From the NCBI RefSeq assembly GCF_001634625.1, contig NZ_LRSE01000007.1, positions 1 through 64,000 on the forward strand: DNA of 64,000 nt, read 5' to 3'. This document shows, one piece after another, positions 7,773 to 20,705 of the stretch. The notes under the pieces are model-generated. The model was not told the DNA's origin. It saw only the letters and a program-made list of their open reading frames with translations, and ran no database searches. Position 1 is the stretch's first letter. Every line of letters begins with the position of its first letter. This DNA is from Croceicoccus bisphenolivorans (lineage in GTDB: Bacteria; Pseudomonadota; Alphaproteobacteria; Sphingomonadales; Sphingomonadaceae). A program made the translations under genes and the position numbers.

Positions 7773-9527
7773 ATGCATTCTTTTGCGCTCGATCGCCGTA
7801 CCCTCATTCGTTCGGCTGCTTTGGGGGGCGGGGGCCTCGCGCTTTCGGCAGCGCTCCCCGCGTGGGCGCGCAGTGGAACTCCTGGCCTCGCAGGCCCGAT
7901 GTCCGTGGTGTCCGGGGAGCAAATCGCACTATCCATCGGTCATGCCTCGCTCCGGGTCGGCGGACGTGATGGGCATGCCATCGGCATCAACGGTGCGACA
8001 CCGGGCCCGGTCATCCGGTTAAAGGAGGGCCAGAAGGTTCGCCTCGCGGTGAACAACACGCTGAACGAGGAAACCTCAATTCATTGGCACGGGCTGCTCG
8101 TGCCCTTCCAGATGGACGGCGTGCCGGGGGTGAGCTTTCCGGGGATCAAGGTCGGCCAGACCTTCGTGTACGAGTTCCCCGTCAAGCAGTCTGGCACCTA
8201 TTGGTATCACAGCCACTCCGGCATGCAGGAAGCGATGGGCATGTATGGCGCGATCGTCATCGATCCCGCCGCGCCCGATCCGGTCGCCTATGACCGTGAA
8301 CATGTAATCATGCTCGCCGACTGGAGCTTCATGCATCCGCATACCCAGCTGCGGAAGCTGAAGGCGCAGCCTGGCTACTTCAACATGCAGAAGCAGACCC
8401 TCTCAGGCCTGCTCGCGGGCAAGGACCAGTCGGCCTCCGAACGCCGCATATGGGCCGGGATGCGGATGGACCCGACCGACATTTCCGACGTCACCGGCGC
8501 AACCTATCATTTCATGGTCAACGGCCATGACAGTGCCGCGAACTGGACCGGACTGTTCGCACCTGGCGAGCGGGTGCGCCTGCGCATCATCAATGCAGCC
8601 GCCATGACGAATTTCAATGTCCGGATTCCGGGTCTCGCGATGACGGTGGTCGCCGCAGATGGGCAAAACGTGCAGCCGGTCGAGACCGACGAATTCCAGA
8701 TCGGCATCGCGGAGACCTATGACGTGATCGTCGAACCCAGGGCCGACGAGGCCTATGGCTTCATTGCCGAGGCCATCGATCGCTCCGGTCAGGTGCGCGC
8801 GACGCTTGCTCCGCGCCTCGGCATGGTCGCGCCGATTCCGCCAATCCGCGAACGTCCGCTGCTCACCATGAAGGACATGGGCATGGGCGATATGGCTGCA
8901 CCCGGTGCCGATGCGAGTACAGCTGATCACGCAGCCATGGGCCACGCCATGCCCGGGATGGATCACGGCTCGATGAAGATGCGCGATCCCGCGGTCGCGC
9001 CGCAGGTCAAAATGGGACCAGGCGTTGCGACGCTTTCGCCAATGCCCATGGACCGCACGGGCGAACGTCCGACCGGTCTTGAGAAGGTCGGGCACCGGGT
9101 GCTGACCTACCGCGACCTCAAATCGCTCGCGCCCAATCCAGACAAGCGCACGCCGTCACGCGAGATCGATCTGCACCTGACCGCCAACATGGAGCGCTAC
9201 ATGTGGTCCTTCGACGGCGAGAAGTTCAGCGAAAATACGGAGCCAATCCCGTTCCGCCACATGGAGCGGGTGCGCATCAATCTCATTAACGACACCATGA
9301 TGCCCCATCCGATTCACTTGCACGGACACTTCTTCGAACTGGTTACTGGGAGTCCCGGCCATCATCCGCTGAAACACACGGTCAACGTCCTGCCCGGCGG
9401 CAGGGTCTCGTTCGATCTGACTGCCGATGAGCTCGGCGACTGGGCATTCCACTGTCACATGCTGCTGCATATGATGTCGGGGATGTTCCGGGTCGTGACC
9501 GTGCGCCATGAGGAGGACGCGGCATGA
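7773..9527 (+). CDS. copA: Periplasmic multicopper oxidase CopA (PcoA type)
   Basis: Copper-resistance oxidase of 584 residues that converts Cu(I) to less toxic Cu(II) in the periplasm. A Tat signal is evident (DRRTLIRSAALGGGGLALS, cleavage after PAWA). All four copper-ligand blocks are present: HWHGLLVP, YHSHSGMQ, HPIHLHGHFFEL and FHCHMLLHMMSGM. A Met/His-rich loop lies near residues 365-410 (GMGDM, AMGHAMPGMDHG), typical of PcoA-type enzymes. Transcribed from an ECF-type promoter; stop overlaps the copB start by 4 bases. Confidence 0.95.
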   Translation: MHSFALDRRTLIRSAALGGGGLALSAALPAWARSGTPGLAGPMSVVSGEQIALSIGHASLRVGGRDGHAIGINGATPGPVIRLKEGQKVRLAVNNTLNEETSIHWHGLLVPFQMDGVPGVSFPGIKVGQTFVYEFPVKQSGTYWYHSHSGMQEAMGMYGAIVIDPAAPDPVAYDREHVIMLADWSFMHPHTQLRKLKAQPGYFNMQKQTLSGLLAGKDQSASERRIWAGMRMDPTDISDVTGATYHFMVNGHDSAANWTGLFAPGERVRLRIINAAAMTNFNVRIPGLAMTVVAADGQNVQPVETDEFQIGIAETYDVIVEPRADEAYGFIAEAIDRSGQVRATLAPRLGMVAPIPPIRERPLLTMKDMGMGDMAAPGADASTADHAAMGHAMPGMDHGSMKMRDPAVAPQVKMGPGVATLSPMPMDRTGERPTGLEKVGHRVLTYRDLKSLAPNPDKRTPSREIDLHLTANMERYMWSFDGEKFSENTEPIPFRHMERVRINLINDTMMPHPIHLHGHFFELVTGSPGHHPLKHTVNVLPGGRVSFDLTADELGDWAFHCHMLLHMMSGMFRVVTVRHEEDAA

Positions 9528-10579
9528 AGGCGACCCTTCTCATCAGCGCTGCTGTCTTGTTGGCAACGCCCGGCTTTGCGGTGGCCCAATCCTCCATGCC
9601 AGGCATGGAAATGAAGGATGCGCCCGGCACAGTTGCTCGAGGCGAGGCAGCGCCGGCTGCAATGGACCATTCCGGCCATAGTCAGCCCGAAGCTGCAGTT
9701 CCCGCGCCTGTCGCAGTCGATCCCCATGCCGGACACGCTGCCGAGCCTAAGCCAGCCGGTCCGCCACGGCCTGAAGCCATCGATCACTCCGGCCATGATA
9801 TGAATGCCATGACGGGCATGTCCGAGGGTGATCCGGCTATCGGAACTGCTCCCGCCCCTGCGCCGCCAGGCGACCATGCCGCGGATACCGTGTTCGATCC
9901 CGCTGAGATGGCGCGCGCGCGCGAAGCTTTACGGCGAGAGAATGGAGCCTTCAGCGGGTCGATGGTGCTCTTCGATCTCGCCGAATTCCAGGCGCGCAAG
10001 GGTAGGGACGGTTATCGTTGGGCAGGCGAGGCCTGGTTCGGCGGTGACGTCGAGCGCCTCCTGATCAAAACAGAGGGCGAGGGCGCATTCGGCGAGCCGA
10101 TCGAGGATCTGGAAATCCAGGCACTCTATTCACGTGCCATCTCGCCGTTCTGGAATGCCCATGTCGGCTTGCGGCACGATATAGTGCCCAATCCCTCGCG
10201 GACTTATGCCGTGCTCGGGGTAGAGGGAATCGCGCCTTACTGGTTCCATTTGACGGGGCAGATGTTCCTCTCCGACAAGGGTGACATCCGGGCTCGCCTT
10301 GAGGGAAGCTACGATGAGCGGATCACCCAGCGCCTGATCTTCCAGCCTCGAGCGGAACTTAATTTCTCCGCTCAGGACATGCCCGTGATCGGGGTGGGAT
10401 CAGGACTCACCGACTTCGAACTGGGTGCGCGCTTGCGCTATGAGATCCGACGCGAGCTCGCGCCCTATGTTGGCGTGGAATGGAGCCGGAAGGCGGGTGA
10501 CACCGCGCGTTTGGCACGGCTCGCAGGAGAAGATCCAGATGCGGTCAGTTTTGTCGCTGGCGTCAGGGTTTGGTTCTGA
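9524..10579 (+). CDS. copB: Outer-membrane copper resistance protein CopB
   Basis: A 351-residue exported protein. After a signal peptide (about residues 1-21) comes a low-complexity Met/His region (MPGMEM, DHSGH twice, DPHAGH, about 25-125) that would bind copper, then a beta-rich CopB domain ending in ...VSFVAGVRVWF, with the terminal aromatic residue expected for an outer-membrane barrel. Coupled to copA by a 4-base overlap, as in the classic cop/pco operons. Function in sequestering copper at the outer membrane follows from the family. Confidence 0.93.
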   Translation: MKATLLISAAVLLATPGFAVAQSSMPGMEMKDAPGTVARGEAAPAAMDHSGHSQPEAAVPAPVAVDPHAGHAAEPKPAGPPRPEAIDHSGHDMNAMTGMSEGDPAIGTAPAPAPPGDHAADTVFDPAEMARAREALRRENGAFSGSMVLFDLAEFQARKGRDGYRWAGEAWFGGDVERLLIKTEGEGAFGEPIEDLEIQALYSRAISPFWNAHVGLRHDIVPNPSRTYAVLGVEGIAPYWFHLTGQMFLSDKGDIRARLEGSYDERITQRLIFQPRAELNFSAQDMPVIGVGSGLTDFELGARLRYEIRRELAPYVGVEWSRKAGDTARLARLAGEDPDAVSFVAGVRVWF

Positions 10580-10645
10580 TTCTGATGGCAATGCACAAAG
10601 ACTTTGGCTGGACCGACGGGTCGCAACGGAGCAGGACTTGATGCT

Positions 10646-11002
10646 ATGAAATCGGTCGTCGCTCTCATTGTTGCGCTAGCATTGGCGTTCGGCGCAGGAC
10701 CGCTTTGTGCCGCCCCGGCAGCGGCTTCGATGCAGACTGCTAACATGGAATGCGGCGACATGCCGGGAAGCGGCGACCGCTCACATCATCATGGCGCACC
10801 GGACGTGGCGCGGGTCTGTCATGCGTGCCTCTTTGCTGCGCCTGCCATCGGCACCAATCTGAATGCCATACGATGGGACTGGATCGGCCCGGAGATCCGG
10901 GCGCCCCAAAGCCTGTCCGGATTGAAGTCCGAGCCACCGACACCGCCCCCGCGCCAGCCGGTTTCCCGATCCGTTTCAATCTTATCTGGAGAATACACAT
11001 GA
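10646..11002 (+). CDS. Secreted small Cys/His protein, DUF2946-like
   Basis: A 118-residue protein with signal peptide (MKSVVALIVALALAFGAGPLCA) and putative metal ligands: MECGDMPG, SHHHG and VCHACLF. The spacing CHAC and the position after copB recall DUF2946-type proteins of copper operons, but the match is tentative. The start at 10646 follows GGAG-like bases; the gene begins 66 bases after copB and ends overlapping the next start by 4 bases. Probably co-transcribed with copAB and acting in the periplasm. Confidence 0.6.
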   Translation: MKSVVALIVALALAFGAGPLCAAPAAASMQTANMECGDMPGSGDRSHHHGAPDVARVCHACLFAAPAIGTNLNAIRWDWIGPEIRAPQSLSGLKSEPPTPPPRQPVSRSVSILSGEYT

Positions 11003-11199
11003 AATCCAAGTATCTTCTGGGCGCCCTGGTGCTCTCGCTTTCTACAGCCGCGTTTGCAGCCGAGCCTGCACCGACGCCAGAGAAGTCGTGCTGTTGCTGC
11101 AAGAAGGACGAGCTCGGCCAAATGGCCTGCTGCAAGGAGCATGGCGAGCAGGCTGGTGAGCATGCTGGTCACGACATGAGCGGCATGGATCACAAGTAA
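10999..11199 (+). CDS. Small Cys- and His-rich periplasmic metal-binding protein
   Basis: A 66-residue protein: signal peptide of about 20 residues (cleavage after AAFA), then a very short mature chain with SCCCCKKDELGQMACCKEHG and a HAGHDMSGMDH tail. Six Cys within 16 residues plus His/Met suggest a tight Cu(I) or Zn(II) binder. It overlaps the preceding gene by 4 bases, has a GGAG ribosome site, and is followed by a strong hairpin at 11209-11236. I do not recognise a named family. Confidence 0.7.
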   Translation: MKSKYLLGALVLSLSTAAFAAEPAPTPEKSCCCCKKDELGQMACCKEHGEQAGEHAGHDMSGMDHK

Positions 11200-11208
11200 G
11201 CAATGGTG

Positions 11209-11236
11209 CGCGGAGGGTGGTCCGCTACCCTCCGCG
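11209..11236 (+). terminator. Hairpin ending the copAB operon
   Basis: A perfect 10-bp inverted repeat (CGCGGAGGGT / ACCCTCCGCG) with an 8-base loop lies 9 bases after the last gene of the copAB group. No T-run follows, so termination strength is uncertain. Its sequence also reads GAGGG-N16-GCGTA, one base longer than the ECF promoters nearby. Confidence 0.55.
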
Positions 11237-11325
11237 TATTGCCATGTGAGTACTGGCAAATGCGGACTGGACCTTAGTTTACACCGGAGCGGTTCAGCGG
11301 CCACCCGCGGATAAGGAGATCACAT

Positions 11326-11754
11326 ATGCGAAAGCTCGTTTTGGCACTGGCGCTGTTTTCGACCCCCGCGCTAGCGGCAGGCGACATCCTGATGCATCGC
11401 GATCCGGGGTGTGGGTGCTGCGAACAATGGGCTGCGCGGGTTCGGCAGGCCTTCGGCAGAAATGTGCGAATCGTCGATGACGCGAACCGTACCGCGTTCC
11501 AGCGGCAGGTGGGTCTTCCCGCAAACCTGGTGTCATGCCACACCGCGATCGTGGACGGGATCGCCTTCGAGGGACACGTTCCTATTGCGGACATGCGCCG
11601 CGTACTGGCGAGCCGCCCGAAAGGTGTTCGTGGGCTTGCAGTTGCGGGAATGCCCATCGGATCGCCGGGCATGGAGGTGCCGGGTGTTCGCGCGCAACGG
11701 TATAACGTCATTGCCTTCGGGGCCGCGCGCACCAGCGTATACGCACAGCATTAG
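11326..11754 (+). CDS. DUF411 secreted metal-binding protein
   Basis: A 142-residue exported protein with signal peptide (MRKLVLALALFSTPALA) and the DUF411 pattern: HRDPGCGCCEQW near residue 27, VSCHTA near 70, FEGHVPIADM near 80 and a C-terminal VPGVRAQRYNVIAF. DUF411 proteins accompany copper and silver resistance genes; biochemical function is unproven. A clear AAGGAG site precedes the ATG. The gene stands alone between two hairpin-like or regulatory regions, with the convergent DUF3147 gene to its right. Confidence 0.85.
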   Translation: MRKLVLALALFSTPALAAGDILMHRDPGCGCCEQWAARVRQAFGRNVRIVDDANRTAFQRQVGLPANLVSCHTAIVDGIAFEGHVPIADMRRVLASRPKGVRGLAVAGMPIGSPGMEVPGVRAQRYNVIAFGAARTSVYAQH

Positions 11755-11970
11755 TCGTCGCATTAAAAGCGAGCGTCTTAATCTCCGCTCCCGCGAAACC
11801 CGGAGCACATCCGGGCAAATCGAATGAGAGCGGGGCAAGATGCTTCCGCGAGTTGTGTTACGTTTGGAGCGGGGGCGTTTTCGCCTTGATCGCGATGAAG
11901 GCCGCGCCTGCAGTCGTCCTTCGCCCAAGCCAGCCCGCTCGGACGTACCACGCAATTCGGAGAGGCGCTT

Positions 11971-12321
11971 TCACAGCCGAACATCCCAACGAGCGAGTAA
12001 CGCCGCCATGCCGACGTACAGGACGATGGTGAGAGCGCAGCCGGCCGCGAGTGCGGGCCAGAACGCGAAGCCGCGCTTGAGCAGAACCGGGATCAGCAGG
12101 AAGATCGGCAGGCTCGGAAGAACGTACCAGAACGTGGCTTGCGAATAGCTGGCCGTACGCGCTGCGTCGCCAGTGTCGCGCCAGAGCCAGATCATGCTGA
12201 GCACGGCGACAAGCGGGAGCGATGCCAGCAATGCGCCAAGTCCAGCGCTCCGGCGGGCGACTTCGGAAACCACAACAATGATGATCGCCGAGATAGCGGT
12301 TTTGACGACCAGATAGATCAT
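11971..12321 (-). CDS. DUF3147 membrane protein
   Basis: A 116-residue very hydrophobic protein with about four transmembrane helices, starting MIYLVVKTAISAIIIVVVSE and containing LASLPLVAVLSMIWLW. This matches the DUF3147 family of small inner-membrane proteins often found next to metal-responsive MerR genes; function unknown. The start at 12321 overlaps the MerR stop by 4 bases, so the two are translated from one message. The 216 bases between this gene and the DUF411 gene hold no recognisable feature. Confidence 0.78.
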   Translation of the reverse strand: MIYLVVKTAISAIIIVVVSEVARRSAGLGALLASLPLVAVLSMIWLWRDTGDAARTASYSQATFWYVLPSLPIFLLIPVLLKRGFAFWPALAAGCALTIVLYVGMAALLARWDVRL

Positions 12322-12731
12322 TCGTGGTCTCCGTTGCACATGGTGTGATCCCCCAGCGCCTCGATCACGCGACAATCGGCGGCAAGTCCGCCCCGGCAGC
12401 GACCGATAATGCGCGATAGTTCGTCGCGCAGGGTAACGAGTTGGCCGATCTTCTCTTCGACCTGCGCCAGATGCCGGGTGGCGATCCGGTCGGCCTCGCA
12501 GCACTCGCGCTCGGGATGGTCGGCCAGATCGAGCAGCGAGCGCACTTCCTCGATGGTGAAGCCCAACTCGCGTGAATGACGGACGAAAGCGAGCCGCGTG
12601 CGATGCGCTTCGCCATAGGAGCGATAATTGCCCGCAGTCCGGGCCGGTTCGGGCAACAAACCGATCCGCTCGTAATAGCGGATCGTCTCGATGTTGGTGC
12701 CGGTCGCCCTGGACAGTTCGCCGATTTTCAT
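12318..12731 (-). CDS. MerR-family metal regulator (ZntR/CadR/PbrR-like)
   Basis: A 137-residue MerR activator: winged helix (MKIGELSRATGTNIETIRYYERIGLL), long coiled-coil helix (about residues 75-112) and metal-site Cys residues at ECCEAD near 77 and in the C-terminal CRGGLAADC. The Cys before the dimer helix places it with the divalent-metal sensors ZntR, CadR and PbrR rather than CueR. It is divergent from the CDF-like transporter and the shared 70-base gap contains a textbook MerR operator (12738-12758). Which metal is sensed cannot be read from the sequence. Confidence 0.85.
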   Translation of the reverse strand: MKIGELSRATGTNIETIRYYERIGLLPEPARTAGNYRSYGEAHRTRLAFVRHSRELGFTIEEVRSLLDLADHPERECCEADRIATRHLAQVEEKIGQLVTLRDELSRIIGRCRGGLAADCRVIEALGDHTMCNGDHE

Positions 12732-12737
12732 CGCTTG

Positions 12738-12758
12738 ACCCTGTAGTTGCTACAGGGT
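12738..12758 (+). promoter_or_regulatory. MerR-type operator of the CDF transporter gene
   Basis: TTGACC (12735-12740) is followed after 19-20 bases by CATATAG, and the long spacer contains the dyad ACCCTGTAG-TTG-CTACAGGGT. This is the standard arrangement for MerR activation of the gene at 12801. Confidence 0.85.
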
Positions 12759-12800
12759 GCATATAGAGGGCCGACTCGAACGAACCAAGGAGTTTCGGCC

Positions 12801-13433
12801 ATGGCGGACAGTTGCTGCGCCAGTTCCTGCAGTGACGACACCGCGCGCAATGATCCTGCGTGGCGCAGGGCGTTGTGGATCGCGCTCGTCGTCAATGCCG
12901 TGATGTTTTTCGTCGAGATCATCGCGGGTGCCGCATCGGGATCCCGCTCGCTACAGGCTGACGCGCTCGATTTTCTGGGCGATGCCGCAAACTACGCGAT
13001 CAGCCTTGGCGTCGCCGGAATGGCGCTTGTCTGGCGGGCGCGGACCGCGCTGGTCAAAGGGCTGACCATTCTGGCCTTTGCACTCGGGGTGATGGTCTCG
13101 GCGGTCTGGGGCCTTGTTGCTGGAACCCAGCCCGATCCTTGGGCGATGACAGGCATCGGCGCTCTCGCGCTGGTGACGAACATCTCGGTGGCGCTCCTGC
13201 TCTATCGTTTCCGGTCGGGTGACGCCAACATGCGATCAGTCTGGGTCTGCTCGCGCAACGATGCGATCAACAACCTGCTGGTGATTGGCGCGGGCTTCGT
13301 GGTGCTGTGGACGGGCAGCGGCCTCCCCGACCTCGTCGTCGCGCTCATCATGGCGCTTCTCGGGCTTCAAGGTGGATGGCAGGTGGTTCGGCAGGCTCGA
13401 TATGAACTTGCGGCAAGAGGGGTTCCGGTATGA
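12801..13433 (+). CDS. CDF-like cation transporter
   Basis: A 210-residue inner-membrane protein with about six hydrophobic segments and a Cys-rich start (DSCCASSCSDD). The layout resembles the cation diffusion facilitator family (SLQADALDFLGDAANYAIS in TM2, SRNDAINNLLVIGAG in TM5), but the His of the classical HxxxD sites is missing at both places and no long C-terminal cytoplasmic domain is present. Expression is expected to depend on the divergent MerR protein through the operator at 12738-12758. Stop overlaps the DUF3703 start by 4 bases. Export of a divalent metal is the likely role. Confidence 0.78.
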   Translation: MADSCCASSCSDDTARNDPAWRRALWIALVVNAVMFFVEIIAGAASGSRSLQADALDFLGDAANYAISLGVAGMALVWRARTALVKGLTILAFALGVMVSAVWGLVAGTQPDPWAMTGIGALALVTNISVALLLYRFRSGDANMRSVWVCSRNDAINNLLVIGAGFVVLWTGSGLPDLVVALIMALLGLQGGWQVVRQARYELAARGVPV

Positions 13434-13780
13434 AGCAGCTCGAAACCGCATATTGGGCGGAGATCGGTGCTTTCCGGCAAGCGAGGGCTGGCCAGGACGC
13501 GGCCGATGCCTGGCACTATCTGGAACGCGCGCATATCCTTTCTCAGCAGATCCTGCGGCTCCACCTCCATGCCCATGCCGTCATGCTGATCTTTGCCATT
13601 TCCCGGCGCGAATGGCGCGAAGCGCGCGGACAAGTTCTGCGTCTGATGCTTGCACCCCTCGGCGCGCTGCTGGGCCGCATTCCTCTGGGGAACACTGGTC
13701 GAGCATCGGTCAGCGCCTTCGTGCCCATGTCGATCCCAGAGGAGCTTCGTCATGTTCTGGGCCAGGAACAGTGCAAGTGA
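13430..13780 (+). CDS. DUF3703 protein
   Basis: A 116-residue soluble protein with the DUF3703 pattern WHYLERAHILSQ (about residues 28-39) and HLHAHAVMLIFA (about 43-54). Members sit next to metal transporters and MerR regulators; no activity is known. It overlaps the transporter gene by 4 bases and so belongs to the same MerR-controlled transcript. The clustered His residues (HLHAH) could hold a metal, which is inference. Confidence 0.78.
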   Translation: MKQLETAYWAEIGAFRQARAGQDAADAWHYLERAHILSQQILRLHLHAHAVMLIFAISRREWREARGQVLRLMLAPLGALLGRIPLGNTGRASVSAFVPMSIPEELRHVLGQEQCK

Positions 13781-13820
13781 TGCGTTTGCTGCTGCTGTAT
13801 TGCTCTGCTAGGTGGAAACG

Positions 13821-14153
13821 ATGAGGGGCATTGTTCTCCAGTTCCTGATTCTGTTCTCGGTGCTTTGCGCCGGTTTTCATGCGCCTGCCGCTGCCCATGA
13901 CGACCACGGTCAGGCCACAGTTCTTGTGGCTGATGCGCACCATGCTGACGCCCACGAAGATTTCTCCGACGATTCTTCCTCGGATCCCTCGCAGGAACTC
14001 TATCATCATCACCATTGCCCCATGACGACGGTATTTGATGGCAGCGACGGCGCGATGCTGGCCTTCGCAAACAAAGAGTTGCTCTGGCCGAGCAAGGCTG
14101 CGGCGCTCGCCTCGCTGATGCCAACTCCGCCAACCGAGCCCCCAGCAGCCTGA
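13821..14153 (+). CDS. Secreted His-rich protein, unknown
   Basis: A 110-residue exported protein: signal peptide (MRGIVLQFLILFSVLCAGFHAPAAA), then a mature chain rich in His and acidic residues (HDDHG, DAHHADAHEDFSDDSSSD, YHHHHCPM) and a Pro-rich end. The composition suggests periplasmic binding of zinc, nickel or cobalt ahead of the czc efflux genes. ATG 13821 was preferred over a GTG nine bases upstream because GGTGGA lies at ribosome-site distance. No named family recognised, though such proteins are frequent before czcCBA operons. Confidence 0.6.
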   Translation: MRGIVLQFLILFSVLCAGFHAPAAAHDDHGQATVLVADAHHADAHEDFSDDSSSDPSQELYHHHHCPMTTVFDGSDGAMLAFANKELLWPSKAAALASLMPTPPTEPPAA

Positions 14154-14218
14154 GATCCCAGCTTTGCGCGCGCCGGGCAGCCCGGCGTTGAATCTGGTAT
14201 TTTCAGGATTATTTCCAC

Positions 14219-14677
14219 ATGCGATACTTGCTTATGGGCGCAATTGCGCCTGCGGCGCTCATGGCCGCTACCCCCGTCGATGCGCGCCCGGCCCGTGTTG
14301 ATATCCCCATTCAGATTGACCCGAATTCATCGGTCTATGTGCTTTGGGTCAAAGTAAAGGCTGAAGGCGACCACACGATTGTCAGTGGCTACGTTCGCCA
14401 AAAGCGCTGGTTCGCCCGAAGCCGCGGCCATCTTCACATCGCGTTCATGAGGCAAGGCCAGCAGGTCGCCTGTCAGGAAAGCGACTGGAAGAAGTACCGA
14501 TATCGTTCCCGGGGGCAGTGGCGTTTCACAAGTTCGGTGCAGATTGCCGCCTCTACAATCGATAGTGTGCAAATCTCGCACGTTGACCATGAACGGGTGC
14601 CCGACAGCACCCCGATATCCATGACAGTCTGCCCGGGATCGACTGTAGACACCGAACATCATGCCGGCGGTGCATAA
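14219..14677 (+). CDS. Secreted protein, unknown
   Basis: A 152-residue protein with a signal peptide (MRYLLMGAIAPAALMAATPVDA) and a mature, probably beta-rich domain with aromatic and basic residues (YVRQKRWFARSRGHLHIAF, QESDWKKYRYRSRGQWRF) and two Cys (near 86 and 138) that may pair. It has no motif I recognise. It sits between the His-rich secreted protein and czcC; co-regulation with the efflux genes is possible but unproven. The next 160 bases to czcC contain no supported gene. Confidence 0.55.
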   Translation: MRYLLMGAIAPAALMAATPVDARPARVDIPIQIDPNSSVYVLWVKVKAEGDHTIVSGYVRQKRWFARSRGHLHIAFMRQGQQVACQESDWKKYRYRSRGQWRFTSSVQIAASTIDSVQISHVDHERVPDSTPISMTVCPGSTVDTEHHAGGA

Positions 14678-14839
14678 GATGGCATCCCGATTGTTGATGG
14701 CTTCAACCATTCGAATGAGTGATTTGCCGGTCGGGGGTGCCGAGGTTTCCCTGATTGGCTGGCTTTCCCGACGTGCCCTGAATGCCCCGCGTGTCGAAGA
14801 CACGCGCGAGCAAACTGAAAGCGTTTCAGGAGTGTTCCC

Positions 14840-16071
14840 ATGACTTTGACATTGCGCGCCGGCCTATTGGCCGGCTTGGCGCTGGCCTTGCCCATAGCGG
14901 CAAGTGCGGAACCCGTAAGTCTGGACGAGGCCGTCCGCCGCGCCATTGCGGCATCGCCCGCGATCCAGGCCCAGGAGGCAGGCATCCGGTCTGCAAGGGC
15001 GGGGCGCAGCCAGGCCGATGTTCGTCCCAATCCCGTCCTGTCAGTCGAAGCCGAAAACATCGCCGGCACCGGCGCCTATGACGTCTATCGGCAGGCCGAG
15101 ACGACCGTCAATTATGCCCAGACCATCGAACGCGGGGGCAAGCGCGATGCGCGGATCGCCTATGCCGAACGTGACATCGGTGTCGCGGAGGCTTCGGCGC
15201 GCCTCACCCGGCTCGACCTCGCCGAAGCAGTGCAACGCACATTCATCGACCTGCAGATCGCCGAAGAAGTTGTCTGGCTTGCCGAACGACGCCTCGAAAC
15301 CGAGCGCGCCATGCAGACCGAAGCGCTGCGCCGGGTACGCGGCTACAAGGATCCGCTCTTCGTCGAAACCCGCGCCGAAGCTCGCGTAGCCCAGGCACGG
15401 CTTGCGCTCGACGAGGCCCGGTCACGCCGCAATGCCGCCCGCGCGAGGCTGGCCTCGTTCTGGGGCGGCAAGGCAGAAGATGTCGAGGTGCCGCGCGGGA
15501 TCGAGAAGCCGGACGATCACCTGCACCAGTTGGCCGCTGCCGACAGTGCGCTTGCATCTGCCACGGTGGAACGGGCGCAGGCGGCGGTCGTGGTCGAACA
15601 GACGCGCGGCGTGCAGGATTACACGGTGAGCGGCGGCGTGCGGCATCTGCGCGAGACGGGCGATGTCGCACTGGTGGCCGGGATCTCGATCCCGCTGGGC
15701 CGTTTCGACCGCAATCGGGGCAACATCGAGCGCGCGCAGGCCGAGCGGCAACGGATCGAACTGCTGGCCGAAGCGGCCCGCCTTGACCGTCTGCGCCAGT
15801 TGGCCTCGCTCAGGGCCGAGGCTGATGCCGCCCGGATGCGCGCCGACGGGATCATGCAGGATGTCTATCCCAAGGCGGTCCGCACACTCCAGCAGGTCCG
15901 CGAAGGCTACAATCGCGGCGGTTTCCGTTTCAGCGATGTGCAGGACGGTGCCGACGCCATCATCGAGGTTCAGTCGCAGTGGGTCGAAGCAATGACCCGC
16001 TACCGCGACATCCTGTCCCAGATCGACCGGCTGACCGGACGCTTCGACGTCGTCGCCGGGGAGGAAGTACA

Positions 16072-16075
<4 letters not shown>
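14840..16075 (+). CDS. czcC: RND efflux outer-membrane channel CzcC
   Basis: Outer-membrane TolC-like factor of 411 residues for tripartite metal efflux. Signal peptide (about residues 1-23, cleavage after ASA) and two OEP repeats rich in coiled coil (about 30-215 and 235-400; LDEAVRRAIAASPAIQAQ opens the first). Its stop overlaps the czcB start by 4 bases, and czcA follows, giving the usual CBA order. A GGAG site precedes the ATG. It would span the outer membrane and periplasm as a trimer. Confidence 0.9.
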
Positions 16076-20671
<4,596 letters not shown>

Positions 20672-20705
20672 TTTGGCCGAACTGCTGAATTTGAGAGGAT
20701 CAAAG

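Noticed and set aside
14661-14843. A 60-codon frame between the unknown secreted protein and czcC
   Set aside because: It overlaps both neighbours out of frame, has no ribosome site and no domain.
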